DNA of 63,759 nt, taken from the NCBI GenBank assembly GCA_947442105.1, contig CANEVH010000019.1:1-63759 (forward strand). Direction: 5' to 3'. The notes below the pieces were generated by a model. It ran no database searches and had not been told where the DNA came from. It was given only the letters and a program-made list of their open reading frames with translations. The translations under genes were made by a program, and so were the position numbers. Shown piece after piece: positions 8,491 to 17,146 of the stretch; the stretch's first letter is position 1, and each line of letters opens with the position of its first letter. The DNA comes from Comamonadaceae bacterium (lineage in GTDB: Bacteria > Pseudomonadota > Gammaproteobacteria > Burkholderiales > Burkholderiaceae_C).

Positions 8491-9691
8491 GGTTGCGCGC
8501 CCAATAGTCACGTAGCAGAAAGGACAGAAAAGCGACGCGGCCTGTCGCGTCAGGCGGGCCAATGTACCCCTCTTCCTCCAGTTTGATGACGATGCGCTGA
8601 AGACGGGCGGCACGCAGGTCTGGGTCGGGCTCCAGTTTGGCCAGGCGTGCGCTGAGTTGCCTTAGGGTCAAGCCGTCCGAGCTTTTCGACAAGGCAGTCA
8701 AAACGCGCAGGGTAAACGCGAGGTCAATGCCTGTGAGATCGCGCTTGATGCGCTCCTCCCAATGAATAAACCGTGAGCGGGAGGAAAGCAGCCGTTCATA
8801 GGCGTTATCAACATCGGCGTCTATCAGCTCCTTTTGTGTTGCGGCTGGCACTGTGGATGGAGTCTCATCGAGCCGGTCACGCGCGGCTTGCATGGTTTGA
8901 TCCAACAAAAGGCAGAGGTAGTAAGGCGACAGCCATCCGACTCGCTGGCAGAGGTGGGTAGCAACCCCGTCGCGCATCAAGCAGTCGCCGCGCAGTGCAA
9001 AGGCCGTGACCATCTCGCGCGCGGCGCTGGGTTTGAATGGACCAATGGGGTATTCATGGCAGTCGTTGAACTGCGCGCTGAGCCCATGGGCTGCCAAAAG
9101 GGCATTGAGCCCGATGGACCCCGTGAAAAGAAACCGGCACGCCAGTCCCGGGGTCACCCGCCAGGCGCGCAACCATGCCAGCAGGGCTTCTGCCTCCTTG
9201 GGATCGTGAAGCAATAGCTTCTGGAGAAAAACGGAGAACTCATCGATAAAAATCAAGGCCGGAACGTTCGTCAAACGGGTCTGCAGCTCTGTGGCTGACC
9301 TGTGCCAGGCTTGACTGGTGCCAGCCTGCAATTCGATTGCGCCGCCGACTCCGCCTGGCCCCTTGAGCTCCACTTTTTTGACCGCTGAGAGCCAAGCTTT
9401 TGCGGTTTTTCCCAAGGCGGCTAGGTAGCCTTTCACCGATGCATCGGGAAAGTGGCCCGACACCTGGTCGATAAAGGCCTGGGCGCTCTCGACCCCTTGA
9501 ACGTCAACATGCCGCGCGAGCAGGCCTCTTTCAGTGGATTGTTCGCACAGGCGGTTCAGGATGGATGACTTGCCAAGGCGGCGCGGGCCGCTGGCAACGA
9601 CGTGGTCGTTTGCCAGATAGCGCCAGAGGTCGGCGCATTCAGTCTGGCGGTCGTAAAAGTCGTCCCCGGTGGCGATGTTTCCAAGTTTCAC
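8483..9691 (-). CDS. P-loop ATPase with C-terminal winged helix
   Basis: 402 residues. P-loop GPRRLGKSS at 35-43 and Walker B ALIFIDEF at about 145-152 give a complete ATPase core of the archaeal-type/AAA class. The C-terminus (LTLRQLSARLAKLEPD, then VIKLEEEGYIG) looks like a winged helix. GTG 9691 is chosen because GGAGAG lies just upstream and conserved-looking sequence starts there; the frame is open to 9760. It is the first gene of a two-gene operon with the TPR ATPase. The role is unknown. It may be the signalling partner of the second ATPase. Confidence 0.7.
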   Translation of the reverse strand: MKLGNIATGDDFYDRQTECADLWRYLANDHVVASGPRRLGKSSILNRLCEQSTERGLLARHVDVQGVESAQAFIDQVSGHFPDASVKGYLAALGKTAKAWLSAVKKVELKGPGGVGGAIELQAGTSQAWHRSATELQTRLTNVPALIFIDEFSVFLQKLLLHDPKEAEALLAWLRAWRVTPGLACRFLFTGSIGLNALLAAHGLSAQFNDCHEYPIGPFKPSAAREMVTAFALRGDCLMRDGVATHLCQRVGWLSPYYLCLLLDQTMQAARDRLDETPSTVPAATQKELIDADVDNAYERLLSSRSRFIHWEERIKRDLTGIDLAFTLRVLTALSKSSDGLTLRQLSARLAKLEPDPDLRAARLQRIVIKLEEEGYIGPPDATGRVAFLSFLLRDYWARNHV

Positions 9692-9808
9692 GGCGCTCTC
9701 CAAAGTTTTCCAAATCTTATCACAACATATTTGTAGTGAAACAAAAATGATGCGATACACATTTGTTTACTTTCCTTGGTTTGCACCGCAGCGAACCGTA
9801 CGCATCTG

Positions 9809-10053
9809 CGCGCGGCAGCTTCAAGCGCCGTTTTACGAGCGCGAAAAAGCGCTGAGCGCCTATTTCCTGGAACTCTCAGGCTGGGAGCGCGCGCACCAGA
9901 GCGCCACCTTGTGCACGCCACCTTGTGCACGCCACCTTGTGCACGCCACGCTGTGCACCCTGACCATGCGCAGCAACATCGACAGCACTGGCGTTGCGCG
10001 CTACCCCGTGAGCATTTGCCCGGTAATGGACACCGCCACCGGCGCCACGCAGG
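9809..10053 (+). pseudogene. Internally deleted relic of the GcvT-type dehydrogenase
   Basis: This segment matches two separate parts of the gene at 2612-5176. The first part (FYEREKALSAYFLELSGWERAH) corresponds to about 3915-4005. The second (ATLCTLTMRSNIDSTGVARY and on to DTATGAT) corresponds to about 4850-4960. The roughly 850 bases between are missing, and both parent joints carry gcgcgca, which suggests a microhomology deletion. The joint is filled with a 14-bp tandem repeat. A second copy of the dehydrogenase therefore once lay on the other side of the ATPase pair. Confidence 0.8.
9903..9958 (+). repeat. Four copies of a 14-bp tandem repeat
   Basis: Three exact copies of gccaccttgtgcac are followed by gccacgctgtgcac. 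They lie within the dehydrogenase relic, where the parent gene has a single ccacgctgtgcac. This is probably a replication-slippage expansion in unselected DNA. Confidence 0.9.
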
Positions 10054-10101
10054 TCTTTTGCGCCGCTTTGACTCCACTGGGGCTACGGCACAATGTCCCG
10101 C

Positions 10102-11520
10102 ATGTCTACCCTGCTTATCCACAACGCCCACACCATATCCACCCAAGACGACGCGCGCAGCGAGTTGCGCCATGCCTCGGTGCTGGTGCGCGACGGGCTG
10201 ATTGCCGCCGTAGGCCCGGTCCACGCCCTGCCGCACACTGCTGACGTGGTGATCGACGCGCGCCACCACCTGCTCATTCCCGGCCTGGTCAATACCCACC
10301 ACCATATGTACCAGTCGCTCACGCGGGTGATTCCGGCGGTGCAAAACGCCGAACTGTTTGGCTGGCTGCGCGGCCTGTACCCCCTCTGGGCCGGCCTGAC
10401 GCCCGACATGATTTACACCAGTACCCAAGTGGCCATGGCCGAGCTGCTGCTTTCGGGCTGCACTACCAGCAGCGACCACCTATACATCTACCCCAACAGC
10501 GTCACGCTGGACGACAGCATCGAAGCCGCGCGCGCCATTGGCATGCGCTTTGTGGCCACACGCGGCAGCATGAGCGTGGGGCAAAGCCAAGGCGGTCTGC
10601 CGCCCGACCACCTGGTGGAGAACGAAAACGCCATTCTGGAAGACACCCAGCGCGTCATCGCGCGCTACCACGACGCCGGTTGGGGCGCGATGACGCAGGT
10701 GGCGGTGGCGCCCTGCTCGCCCTTTAGCGTGAGCCGCGACCTGATGAAAACATCGGCCGAGCTGGCGCGCCAATACGGCGTGCGCCTGCACACGCACCTG
10801 GCCGAAAACGACCACGACATCGCCTACAGCCGCGAGAAGTTCAACTGCACGCCCGCCCAATACGCGCAAGAGCTGGGCTGGCTGGGCCAAGACGTATGGC
10901 ACGCGCACTGTGTGAAGCTGGACGACGAAGGCATCAGCCTGTTTGCCGCCACCCGCACCGGCGTGGCGCACTGCCCATGCAGCAATATGCGCCTGGCCAG
11001 CGGCATTGCACCCGTGCGCAAGATGCTGGAAAAAGGCGTGCCCGTGGGCCTGGGCGTGGACGGCAGCGCCAGCAACTACGGCGCCCACCTGCTCAGCGAA
11101 GCGCGCCAAGCCATGCTGCTGGCGCGCCTGCGCAAATCGCTCGAAGCCCCCACGGTAGACGCTTTGGGCCATGCGCGCTTTGGCTGCGACACCGCACCGC
11201 TGGAGATGACCGCGCGCGACGCCCTGGCCCTGGCCACACGCGGCGGCGCCGAAGTGCTAGGGCGCAGCGACATCGGCCAAATCAAGGCCGGCATGTGCGC
11301 CGATATGGCGCTGTTTGACCTGCGCAGCCTGCAGTTTGCCGGCGCTGCGGTGCACGACCCGGTTGCCAGCTTGCTGCTGTGCGCCAGCGCCAACGCCGCC
11401 TTCACCGTCGTCCATGGCCGCGTCGTCGTAGCCGACGGGCAGCTTGCCACCGTGGACCTGGGGCCGCTTCTGGAGCAACACAACGCCATGGCCCAAAACC
11501 TGGCGCGGGCGGCACGTTAA
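10102..11520 (+). CDS. 8-oxoguanine deaminase-like amidohydrolase
   Basis: 472 residues of the metal-dependent amidohydrolase superfamily. The metal-site motifs are in order: HHHMYQ near residue 70 (normally HxH), HTHLAEN near 230, HAHCVKLDDEG near 270 and GVDGSASN near 320. The family deaminates 8-oxoguanine to urate, or acts on related aminohydrolase substrates; the specific call rests on overall resemblance. Urate catabolism genes lie 10 kb on, and a relic of this same gene sits at 20.2 kb beside them. An alternative start three codons upstream (10093) is possible. Confidence 0.75.
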   Translation: MSTLLIHNAHTISTQDDARSELRHASVLVRDGLIAAVGPVHALPHTADVVIDARHHLLIPGLVNTHHHMYQSLTRVIPAVQNAELFGWLRGLYPLWAGLTPDMIYTSTQVAMAELLLSGCTTSSDHLYIYPNSVTLDDSIEAARAIGMRFVATRGSMSVGQSQGGLPPDHLVENENAILEDTQRVIARYHDAGWGAMTQVAVAPCSPFSVSRDLMKTSAELARQYGVRLHTHLAENDHDIAYSREKFNCTPAQYAQELGWLGQDVWHAHCVKLDDEGISLFAATRTGVAHCPCSNMRLASGIAPVRKMLEKGVPVGLGVDGSASNYGAHLLSEARQAMLLARLRKSLEAPTVDALGHARFGCDTAPLEMTARDALALATRGGAEVLGRSDIGQIKAGMCADMALFDLRSLQFAGAAVHDPVASLLLCASANAAFTVVHGRVVVADGQLATVDLGPLLEQHNAMAQNLARAAR

Positions 11521-11580
11521 CTTTCATGAAGGTGCAGAGCAGCCCCATCATGAAAGTTCTTCCACATTAAACAGCGCCCC

Positions 11581-12204
11581 ATGCTCAGCGCCCACACCGC
11601 CCTCGCCTTTTTTGCGGCGTCTGTGCTGCTGGCTTTGGTGCCAGGGCCGGACAATGTGTTTGTGCTGCTGCACGCAGCGGTGCACGGCGCACGCGCCGGG
11701 CTGCTGGTGGTGCTGGGGCTGTGCAGCGGGCTGCTATTTCACACCGCCGCCGTGGCGCTGGGCTTGGCGGCGCTGCTGGCGGCGTCCAGCGCAGCGTTGA
11801 CTGCGCTCAAGACCCTGGGCGCGGCCTATTTGCTCTGGCTGGCCTGGCTATCGTGGCGCGCCCCAGCAGGCTTGGGCAAGGGTGAATCCATGGCCGCACT
11901 GGGCGCGCGCCAAACCTACCTGCGCGGCGTGCTCATGAACATCAGCAACCCCAAAGTGGGCCTGTTCTTTTTGGCCTTTTTGCCCCAGTTTGTGGAATCT
12001 GGGGGAGGCCCAGTGGCGCTGCAAATTTTGCAGCTAGGCGGCGTGTTCATGCTGGCCACCTTGCTCACCTTTGGCGCTATTGCCCTGCTGGCAGGGCGCT
12101 TTGGCCAGTTGCTGCAAAACTCCGCGCGCGCGCAAGTGGCGCTTAACCGACTGGCCAGCGTGGTGTTCGTGGGCCTGGCGCTCAGGCTGGTGCTGGGGGC
12201 CTAA
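11581..12204 (+). CDS. LysE/RhtB-family amino-acid exporter
   Basis: 207 residues, almost wholly hydrophobic with about six membrane segments. The family's N-terminal signature VPGPDNVFVLLHA is present, as is the middle motif LRGVLMNISNPKVGLFFLAF. These inner-membrane proteins export amino acids or their derivatives using the proton gradient. It lies 60 bases after the deaminase on the same strand and converges on mdcH. The substrate is unknown. Confidence 0.85.
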   Translation: MLSAHTALAFFAASVLLALVPGPDNVFVLLHAAVHGARAGLLVVLGLCSGLLFHTAAVALGLAALLAASSAALTALKTLGAAYLLWLAWLSWRAPAGLGKGESMAALGARQTYLRGVLMNISNPKVGLFFLAFLPQFVESGGGPVALQILQLGGVFMLATLLTFGAIALLAGRFGQLLQNSARAQVALNRLASVVFVGLALRLVLGA

Positions 12205-12380
12205 GGCACTTGTTGGCACTGGGCGCTTTAAGCCCTTGGCACGAGAAGGCGCATGGCTCTGCCATGGCTGCAAGATGCTGAAAAATCGTGACTCCAAACC
12301 AGGCGGCCACCCCAGTCCCAGGTGCCCAGAAAACACCATCTGGCAATCGATGTGCGAAGGCAATGCGCAACCTGCGGCAA

Positions 12381-13301
12381 TCACTCCCCCGCCCCGTTCC
12401 TTTCCAGCCAACGCAAGGCGCCGGATAGGTCTTTGAACTCGTCGAGCGCGCGCGCGGCAATGGCGGGGTAGCGCGCGTTCCACAGGCGCGCCAATGCAGC
12501 GCCTGCGCCGATTTCTAGCACGCAGTGCGGCTGGCGTTCGGCCACGGCTTGCATGCAGGCCTGCCATTGCACGGTGCTGGCGATTTGCGCCGCCAGTGCG
12601 GGGCGCAAGGCAGCGGTCTGGCGGCTCAAGGACCCGCTGGCATTGAGCGCCACGGGGTAACTCGGCGCGTGCCATTCCACGGCGTCCAAGGCCGCCGCAA
12701 ACCCGTCCAGCGCCGGGCGCATCCAGCTTGCGTGCGAGGCCAGGCGCACGTCTAGGCGCTGGCACTGGCCGCCCTGCGCTTGCAGCAGCGGCAAGGCCGC
12801 CACCAGCTCCGCGTCCAAACCCGCGTACACGCCTTGTTCCGGGCCCAGGTCGATGGCGAGTGCCAAGCCGGGGCACAGGGCCAGCACCCTGGCGCGTTCC
12901 ATACCGCTGACGGACAGCAAGCCGGAGCGCACGTCGCCAGCGGCCTGGTCCATGCAGCGCGCGCGGGTTTGCGCCAGCGCAATGGCATCCTCGGGCGCCA
13001 AGGCCCCGGCGGCGGCAAACGCGGCCAATTCGCCCACGCTGTAGCCCGCCACCACGCTGGGTGCGGGTGCGCCAGCGGCTTGCAGCGCCGCCCAGGCGGC
13101 CAGGGCCGTGCCGGTGATCAGCACCTGGGCAAAACCGTTGTCGCCCCGGCGCTGCGGATCGGCAAGCGTGGCACGCCAGTCGCGGCCAATCAACCCCTCC
13201 ATGCAGCGCAAGGCGGGCGCGCTTGCGGGGGCCGACTCCAGCCAGGGCAGCATGTCCGCATGCTGGTTGGCTTGGCCCGAAAACAACAGCGCGTAAGCCA
13301 T
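12381..13301 (-). CDS. mdcH: Malonate decarboxylase subunit epsilon (malonyl-CoA:ACP transacylase type)
   Basis: 306 residues with the FabD-like fold. FSGQANQHADML is at the N-terminus, and the active-site Ser lies in GYSVGE near residue 90. A catalytic His is expected in LASHASWM near 190. The subunit loads malonate on the acyl-carrier subunit to start the decarboxylation cycle. It is the last gene of the mdc operon, 10 bases after mdcB. Confidence 0.9.
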   Translation of the reverse strand: MAYALLFSGQANQHADMLPWLESAPASAPALRCMEGLIGRDWRATLADPQRRGDNGFAQVLITGTALAAWAALQAAGAPAPSVVAGYSVGELAAFAAAGALAPEDAIALAQTRARCMDQAAGDVRSGLLSVSGMERARVLALCPGLALAIDLGPEQGVYAGLDAELVAALPLLQAQGGQCQRLDVRLASHASWMRPALDGFAAALDAVEWHAPSYPVALNASGSLSRQTAALRPALAAQIASTVQWQACMQAVAERQPHCVLEIGAGAALARLWNARYPAIAARALDEFKDLSGALRWLERNGAGE

Positions 13302-13311
13302 GGCGGCGGTG

Positions 13312-14277
13312 TTATCCCTTAAAGGTGAGCGGGGCCGAGAGCGCGCTGGCGGCAAAAGCGGGCGCGGCGGCGAATTCGCCACCGCCGTCCGCGTCCAGCG
13401 CCACCAGCCAGCAGGCGCTGGCCAGCACGTCCGCGCTGCCGCCGGGGGAGAGCCTGCGCTGCACAGCGGCCAAGTGCAGCGCGCGCGCCTGCACCAGACA
13501 GTCGGGCTGCTGCACGCCGCCTGCGGCCAAAAATGCCCGGGCCTGGGCCTGCATCCAGCGCAGGCCTGCGATGCCGCCCCGGTGCACCAGGTTGGTGTCG
13601 TCCAGCACGGCCATGGTGGCAAACAGTGCCTGCACCCGCGCCGCACGCTCACCCAGGCCTGCGGCCAGCGCGGCTTGCAAAGCGGGCAAAGCCACTTCAA
13701 ACACGGTGGGGAAGCCGAGCGCCGCCTCGTCCAGCGCGCTGCGCAAGCCATGCGCCTGGGCCGCCTTTTGGCCGTGGGACACGGGCGCAGTCTCACGCGC
13801 GGCCCGCGCCCGCGCGGCCAAAGCCTCGCCCCAGATGCTTTGCAAGGCGCTGCGCACCAGCGCCGCACGGGGCGCCTGGCCCAGCGCGGCTACGCGGCCG
13901 GCCGCCGCGCACAACAGCCCCAGGCCGAATACCGCGCCCCGGTGGGTATTGACGCCCCCAGTGGCCGCCAGCATGCGCGCCTCGGCTGCAAGCCCGAGCG
14001 CTTGCAGGCCTGGCAAATCGGCGCCCTGCGCACCCGCCTGCGCGATTTGGGCAAAGTAGTGGCGCAAGGCAAACAGGCTGCGTACAAAAGTGGCCGCGTC
14101 CATGTCGCTGTGGCTGCCGCTGTCGCGCAAGGACACCAGGCCCGGCTTGGGTTCGAGCGCTACCTCCACGTACAAAGCCCGCACGGCGGCGCGCGCCAGG
14201 GCGGGGGCTGAAAAGGCGGATTGCAAGTGGACAGCACTCAAGGCCGGTTTGGGGCACAGCGTCGGGGTAGTGAACAT
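13312..14277 (-). CDS. mdcB: Triphosphoribosyl-dephospho-CoA synthase
   Basis: 321 residues of the CitG/MdcB family. Typical motifs are ALEPKPGLVSLRDSGSHSDM, GGVNTHRGAVFGLG and LDDTNLVHRGG. It makes the precursor of the 2'-(5''-phosphoribosyl)-3'-dephospho-CoA group carried by MdcC. ATG 14277 lies 11 bases after the mdcG stop; a longer frame to 14337 would overlap mdcG. It works with MdcG in maturing the carrier protein. Confidence 0.9.
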   Translation of the reverse strand: MFTTPTLCPKPALSAVHLQSAFSAPALARAAVRALYVEVALEPKPGLVSLRDSGSHSDMDAATFVRSLFALRHYFAQIAQAGAQGADLPGLQALGLAAEARMLAATGGVNTHRGAVFGLGLLCAAAGRVAALGQAPRAALVRSALQSIWGEALAARARAARETAPVSHGQKAAQAHGLRSALDEAALGFPTVFEVALPALQAALAAGLGERAARVQALFATMAVLDDTNLVHRGGIAGLRWMQAQARAFLAAGGVQQPDCLVQARALHLAAVQRRLSPGGSADVLASACWLVALDADGGGEFAAAPAFAASALSAPLTFKG

Positions 14278-14288
14278 GACGGGGGGTG

Positions 14289-15104
14289 TCAGACCAGGGC
14301 GGCTGTCCGGCCCACCGCCGATGTCGAGGCGGTGCACATTGGCGGCGAGTCAGCAGCCGCCTGCGCCAGCGCCACCAAGGCAGGCCAGTCCATCAGGCGC
14401 AGGCAGTGCCGGTCTTTCACCAGCGCCTGCGCCACCGTGCCTTGGCGCAGTTGCTGGAATTCACGCCAGGCCAGCGCCTGGCCTTGGGGGAACACGATTT
14501 CGCCGTCCACCCGCAGCGGCAAGCGCGCCGACGGCGCGCGACCGCCAGAGCCCGCCTCGCCCAGGGGCAGGGTCTGGGCCAGCCAGTCCAGCGCTTGCAG
14601 GGCGGCGTGCAAATCGGGCGCGTGCACGCTCAGGTCCAGGTCGGAACCCGCGCGCACATAGGGCATACCGGTCAAGAATTGCCAGCCGTAGGAGCCATAC
14701 ACCCGCACCTCGGCCTTGAGCGTCTGGCCTTGGGCCAGCCACGCGGCGGCGCCGACGCCCCAAGGGCTGGACTGCGCCACCTCGTGCAGGCGAGGAAACT
14801 GGCCTTGCAAGGCAATTCCATCGGCAGCCACCGATGCGGCCAGGCGGCGGCGATCCCAGTGCTGCGGTGCGGGCAGGCCCAGGCAAACGGCGGACTGCGG
14901 CACCTCGGGACGCTGGCGCGCCACCACCCAGGGCAAGTGGCAGGCCTGCCAGTGGCGCAGCAGCTCTTGGGCGGATGTTTCCCACGATTGGGCGTGCACC
15001 GTGCGCCAGGCTTCGGGCGTGAGCCAGACCAGGGTGTTGCGCTGTAGGACGGGCGTTGGCGCGGCGGCGCGGCGGTCTGGGTTGCGGATCGACAGCGGCG
15101 GCAT
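14289..15104 (-). CDS. mdcG: Phosphoribosyl-dephospho-CoA transferase (holo-ACP synthase)
   Basis: 271 residues of the MdcG family. The nucleotidyltransferase-like motif VYGSYGWQFLTGMPYV, followed by RAGSDLDL, supplies the acidic metal-binding pair. It transfers the prosthetic group to the MdcC carrier subunit. It is 58 bases downstream of mdcE, within the operon. Confidence 0.9.
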   Translation of the reverse strand: MPPLSIRNPDRRAAAPTPVLQRNTLVWLTPEAWRTVHAQSWETSAQELLRHWQACHLPWVVARQRPEVPQSAVCLGLPAPQHWDRRRLAASVAADGIALQGQFPRLHEVAQSSPWGVGAAAWLAQGQTLKAEVRVYGSYGWQFLTGMPYVRAGSDLDLSVHAPDLHAALQALDWLAQTLPLGEAGSGGRAPSARLPLRVDGEIVFPQGQALAWREFQQLRQGTVAQALVKDRHCLRLMDWPALVALAQAAADSPPMCTASTSAVGRTAALV

Positions 15105-15162
15105 GAAGGGACGGGCGATCGACGCTAGCAGGGGAAAGAAAGCAGCGACAGATGAAAGCCGC

Positions 15163-15885
15163 TCAGGCCACCGGCAGCGCCGCGCGGGCCTCGGTGCGCA
15201 CCCGCTGGGCTACGGCGGCGGCAAGCTGGCGACCGCCGCGCTGCGCGCCGTCGGCAGCGCGTTCGTCGTGCTGGGGCGCGTCAACCAAGGCCTGCGCCAG
15301 CTGCGCCGCCAGGTCGCCACGCCACAGCGCGCGGATGCCGCCCATGGCGACAAAGTTTTCCACGCCGGGGGCAAACACCGGGTTGGACTGCGCCAGCTGC
15401 TCCAGGCGCGCTTCGCTGATTTTGGTGACGCGTGCCATGGCAGGCAGGCGCATGACGCGGATTTCAGCCTCGGGCAAGGCGTAGCAGGCGTCAGCCATCA
15501 GGCCCGAGGTAATAAAGCCGCCCGAGAGCGCCTGGTCGTACACCAGGCCAATCACCCGGTGGCCGCGCTGGCGCGCCAGCGCCACGCAGCAGCCCATGTG
15601 CGCCATGTAGCGGTTGATGCCCAGCATCTCGTCGCGGTAGCGCAGGCGCTGGCCCTGGGTGTCTACCAGCAGCACGATGGCGCGGCCAGGGTGATTCTTG
15701 ACCGTGTCAAGCACGCAGCGCGCCTGCGCCAGCGCAAGCTCCACGCCAATGGGCGCGTGGTCGGTGGTGCCAATCACGGCCACCGTCTGCCCGTCCACCA
15801 CGCCGGTGCCACTGAGCAAGTCGCCAGTGCGCACCACGGTGTGCGCGCTGCCAAACAGGCCACCCACTACGTCTTGCCAGTTCAT
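15163..15885 (-). CDS. mdcE: Malonate decarboxylase subunit gamma
   Basis: 240 residues of the crotonase-like carboxyl-transferase fold, with GTTDHAPIGVELAL and YDQALSGGFITSGLMAD segments. With MdcD it forms the malonyl-ACP decarboxylase that yields acetyl-ACP. ATG 15885 overlaps the mdcD stop as ATGA, so the two subunits are probably translated together. Confidence 0.92.
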   Translation of the reverse strand: MNWQDVVGGLFGSAHTVVRTGDLLSGTGVVDGQTVAVIGTTDHAPIGVELALAQARCVLDTVKNHPGRAIVLLVDTQGQRLRYRDEMLGINRYMAHMGCCVALARQRGHRVIGLVYDQALSGGFITSGLMADACYALPEAEIRVMRLPAMARVTKISEARLEQLAQSNPVFAPGVENFVAMGGIRALWRGDLAAQLAQALVDAPQHDERAADGAQRGGRQLAAAVAQRVRTEARAALPVA

Positions 15886-16769
15886 GCCAGCTCCTTTGCG
15901 CACGCGGTTTGGAGGTCGCGCACGCCCTGGGCATCCAGCTCGGCCACCGCCATGGGGTCCTGCACGCCCATGGCCTGCCAGATGTCGGCGCTGTCGCGGC
16001 AGTGGCCAAAGTCGGTAATGCGCGCACTCAGCAACGCATGTTCGCGCTCCAGGCCCTCCAAGGTCAGGGCGTGCGCGCCAGGCAGCGCGGCAATAGCGGC
16101 GCTTCGAAACGCGGCCACGTCGTCGTCCACCAGCACGTCGCAGTCGCCCATCAAATAGCGGTGTTTGCCGCCGGTGGTGCGCCACACCAGGGCGCGGTCG
16201 CGGGCGTCAAACTCTTCCACGCCGTGTGAGGACTCGATCACCTCGGGCCCGGACATGGACAGGCGGCCAATGTCGCTCATCACCACCACGTCGGCGCAGC
16301 GGGCAATCAGGCCCATGCCGCCAAAGCAGCCGTTTTCGCCACCTATGAGCATGACGACCGCAATGCCCTGGGCGCGCACGTCCAAGAGCGCGCGCATCAC
16401 CTCCGACACCGCAATCAGCCCCGCATTGGCCTCGTGCAGGCGCACGCCTCCCGACTCGGCCAGCAACAGCACGGCGGCGGGTTTTTCAATCAAGGCGCGC
16501 TGGAACAGTCCGACCAGCTTGGCGCCGTGCACCTCGCCCACGCCGCCGCCCATGAAAGCGCCTTCTTGCGCGGCCACCAGCACGGGCTGGCTGTTCAGCG
16601 TGGCGCGGCCCACGACCACGCCGTCATCAAACGCCGAGGGCACGCCCAAGAGCGCTAAATGCGGGCTGACCACGCGCGCGCCGGGGCCTAGGATTTCCTC
16701 AAAACTGCCCGCGTCCAGCAAATCGTGCAGGCGCTCGCGGGCGGTGGATTCGGCAAAACTGCGGTTCAT
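15882..16769 (-). CDS. mdcD: Malonate decarboxylase subunit beta
   Basis: 295 residues of the carboxyl-transferase fold, with GAFMGGGVGEVHGAK, LLAESGGVRLHEANAG and IGGENGCFGGMGL. It is paired with MdcE as decarboxylase. It overlaps mdcC upstream and mdcE downstream, each by ATGA. Length is normal for the family and no defect is seen. Confidence 0.92.
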   Translation of the reverse strand: MNRSFAESTARERLHDLLDAGSFEEILGPGARVVSPHLALLGVPSAFDDGVVVGRATLNSQPVLVAAQEGAFMGGGVGEVHGAKLVGLFQRALIEKPAAVLLLAESGGVRLHEANAGLIAVSEVMRALLDVRAQGIAVVMLIGGENGCFGGMGLIARCADVVVMSDIGRLSMSGPEVIESSHGVEEFDARDRALVWRTTGGKHRYLMGDCDVLVDDDVAAFRSAAIAALPGAHALTLEGLEREHALLSARITDFGHCRDSADIWQAMGVQDPMAVAELDAQGVRDLQTACAKELA

Positions 16770-17119
16770 GGCTGCGCTCCGGTAGGGCCGGCTGGGGCGG
16801 CGGGCAGGCTGGCTGCTGCCTGGTCCAGGCGCAGGCTGACCACGGCCGGGGTGGCGCCCATATCGTTGATGGAAATGGCTACGCCCGCCAGACTATGGCG
16901 GCCGTGAAAGTCGCGCGCCACGGCCTCCCAGATAGCGCCAAAGCCGCGCGCCGAGGTGCGGATGTCGATCTCGCAGCGGCCACTGCCCGCCAGGGGTTCG
17001 AGCAGCACTTCCAGGTTGCCCGAGCCGACCACGCCGACCAAGATGGGCACGAAGTGGGCGCGCGGGTGCAGGCCGTCGAACGCGAAATGGAGGCTCTCCA
17101 TGCTGTTGGTGTCGGTCAT
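16766..17119 (-). CDS. mdcC: Malonate decarboxylase acyl-carrier subunit delta
   Basis: 117 residues. The carrier segment around GVVGSGNLEVLLEPL contains the serine expected to carry the dephospho-CoA-derived group, and the C-terminal part includes GVAISINDMGATPAVVSLRL. It shuttles the acetyl and malonyl groups between MdcA, MdcH and MdcDE. It starts 27 bases after mdcA. Confidence 0.9.
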   Translation of the reverse strand: MTDTNSMESLHFAFDGLHPRAHFVPILVGVVGSGNLEVLLEPLAGSGRCEIDIRTSARGFGAIWEAVARDFHGRHSLAGVAISINDMGATPAVVSLRLDQAAASLPAAPAGPTGAQP

Positions 17120-17146
17120 AAAGTGGGGAAAGTAGTCGGCAGTGTC

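Noticed and set aside
12205..12380. Terminator between the convergent LysE and mdcH genes
   Set aside because: Small inverted repeats exist, but no stem followed by a T-run was found.
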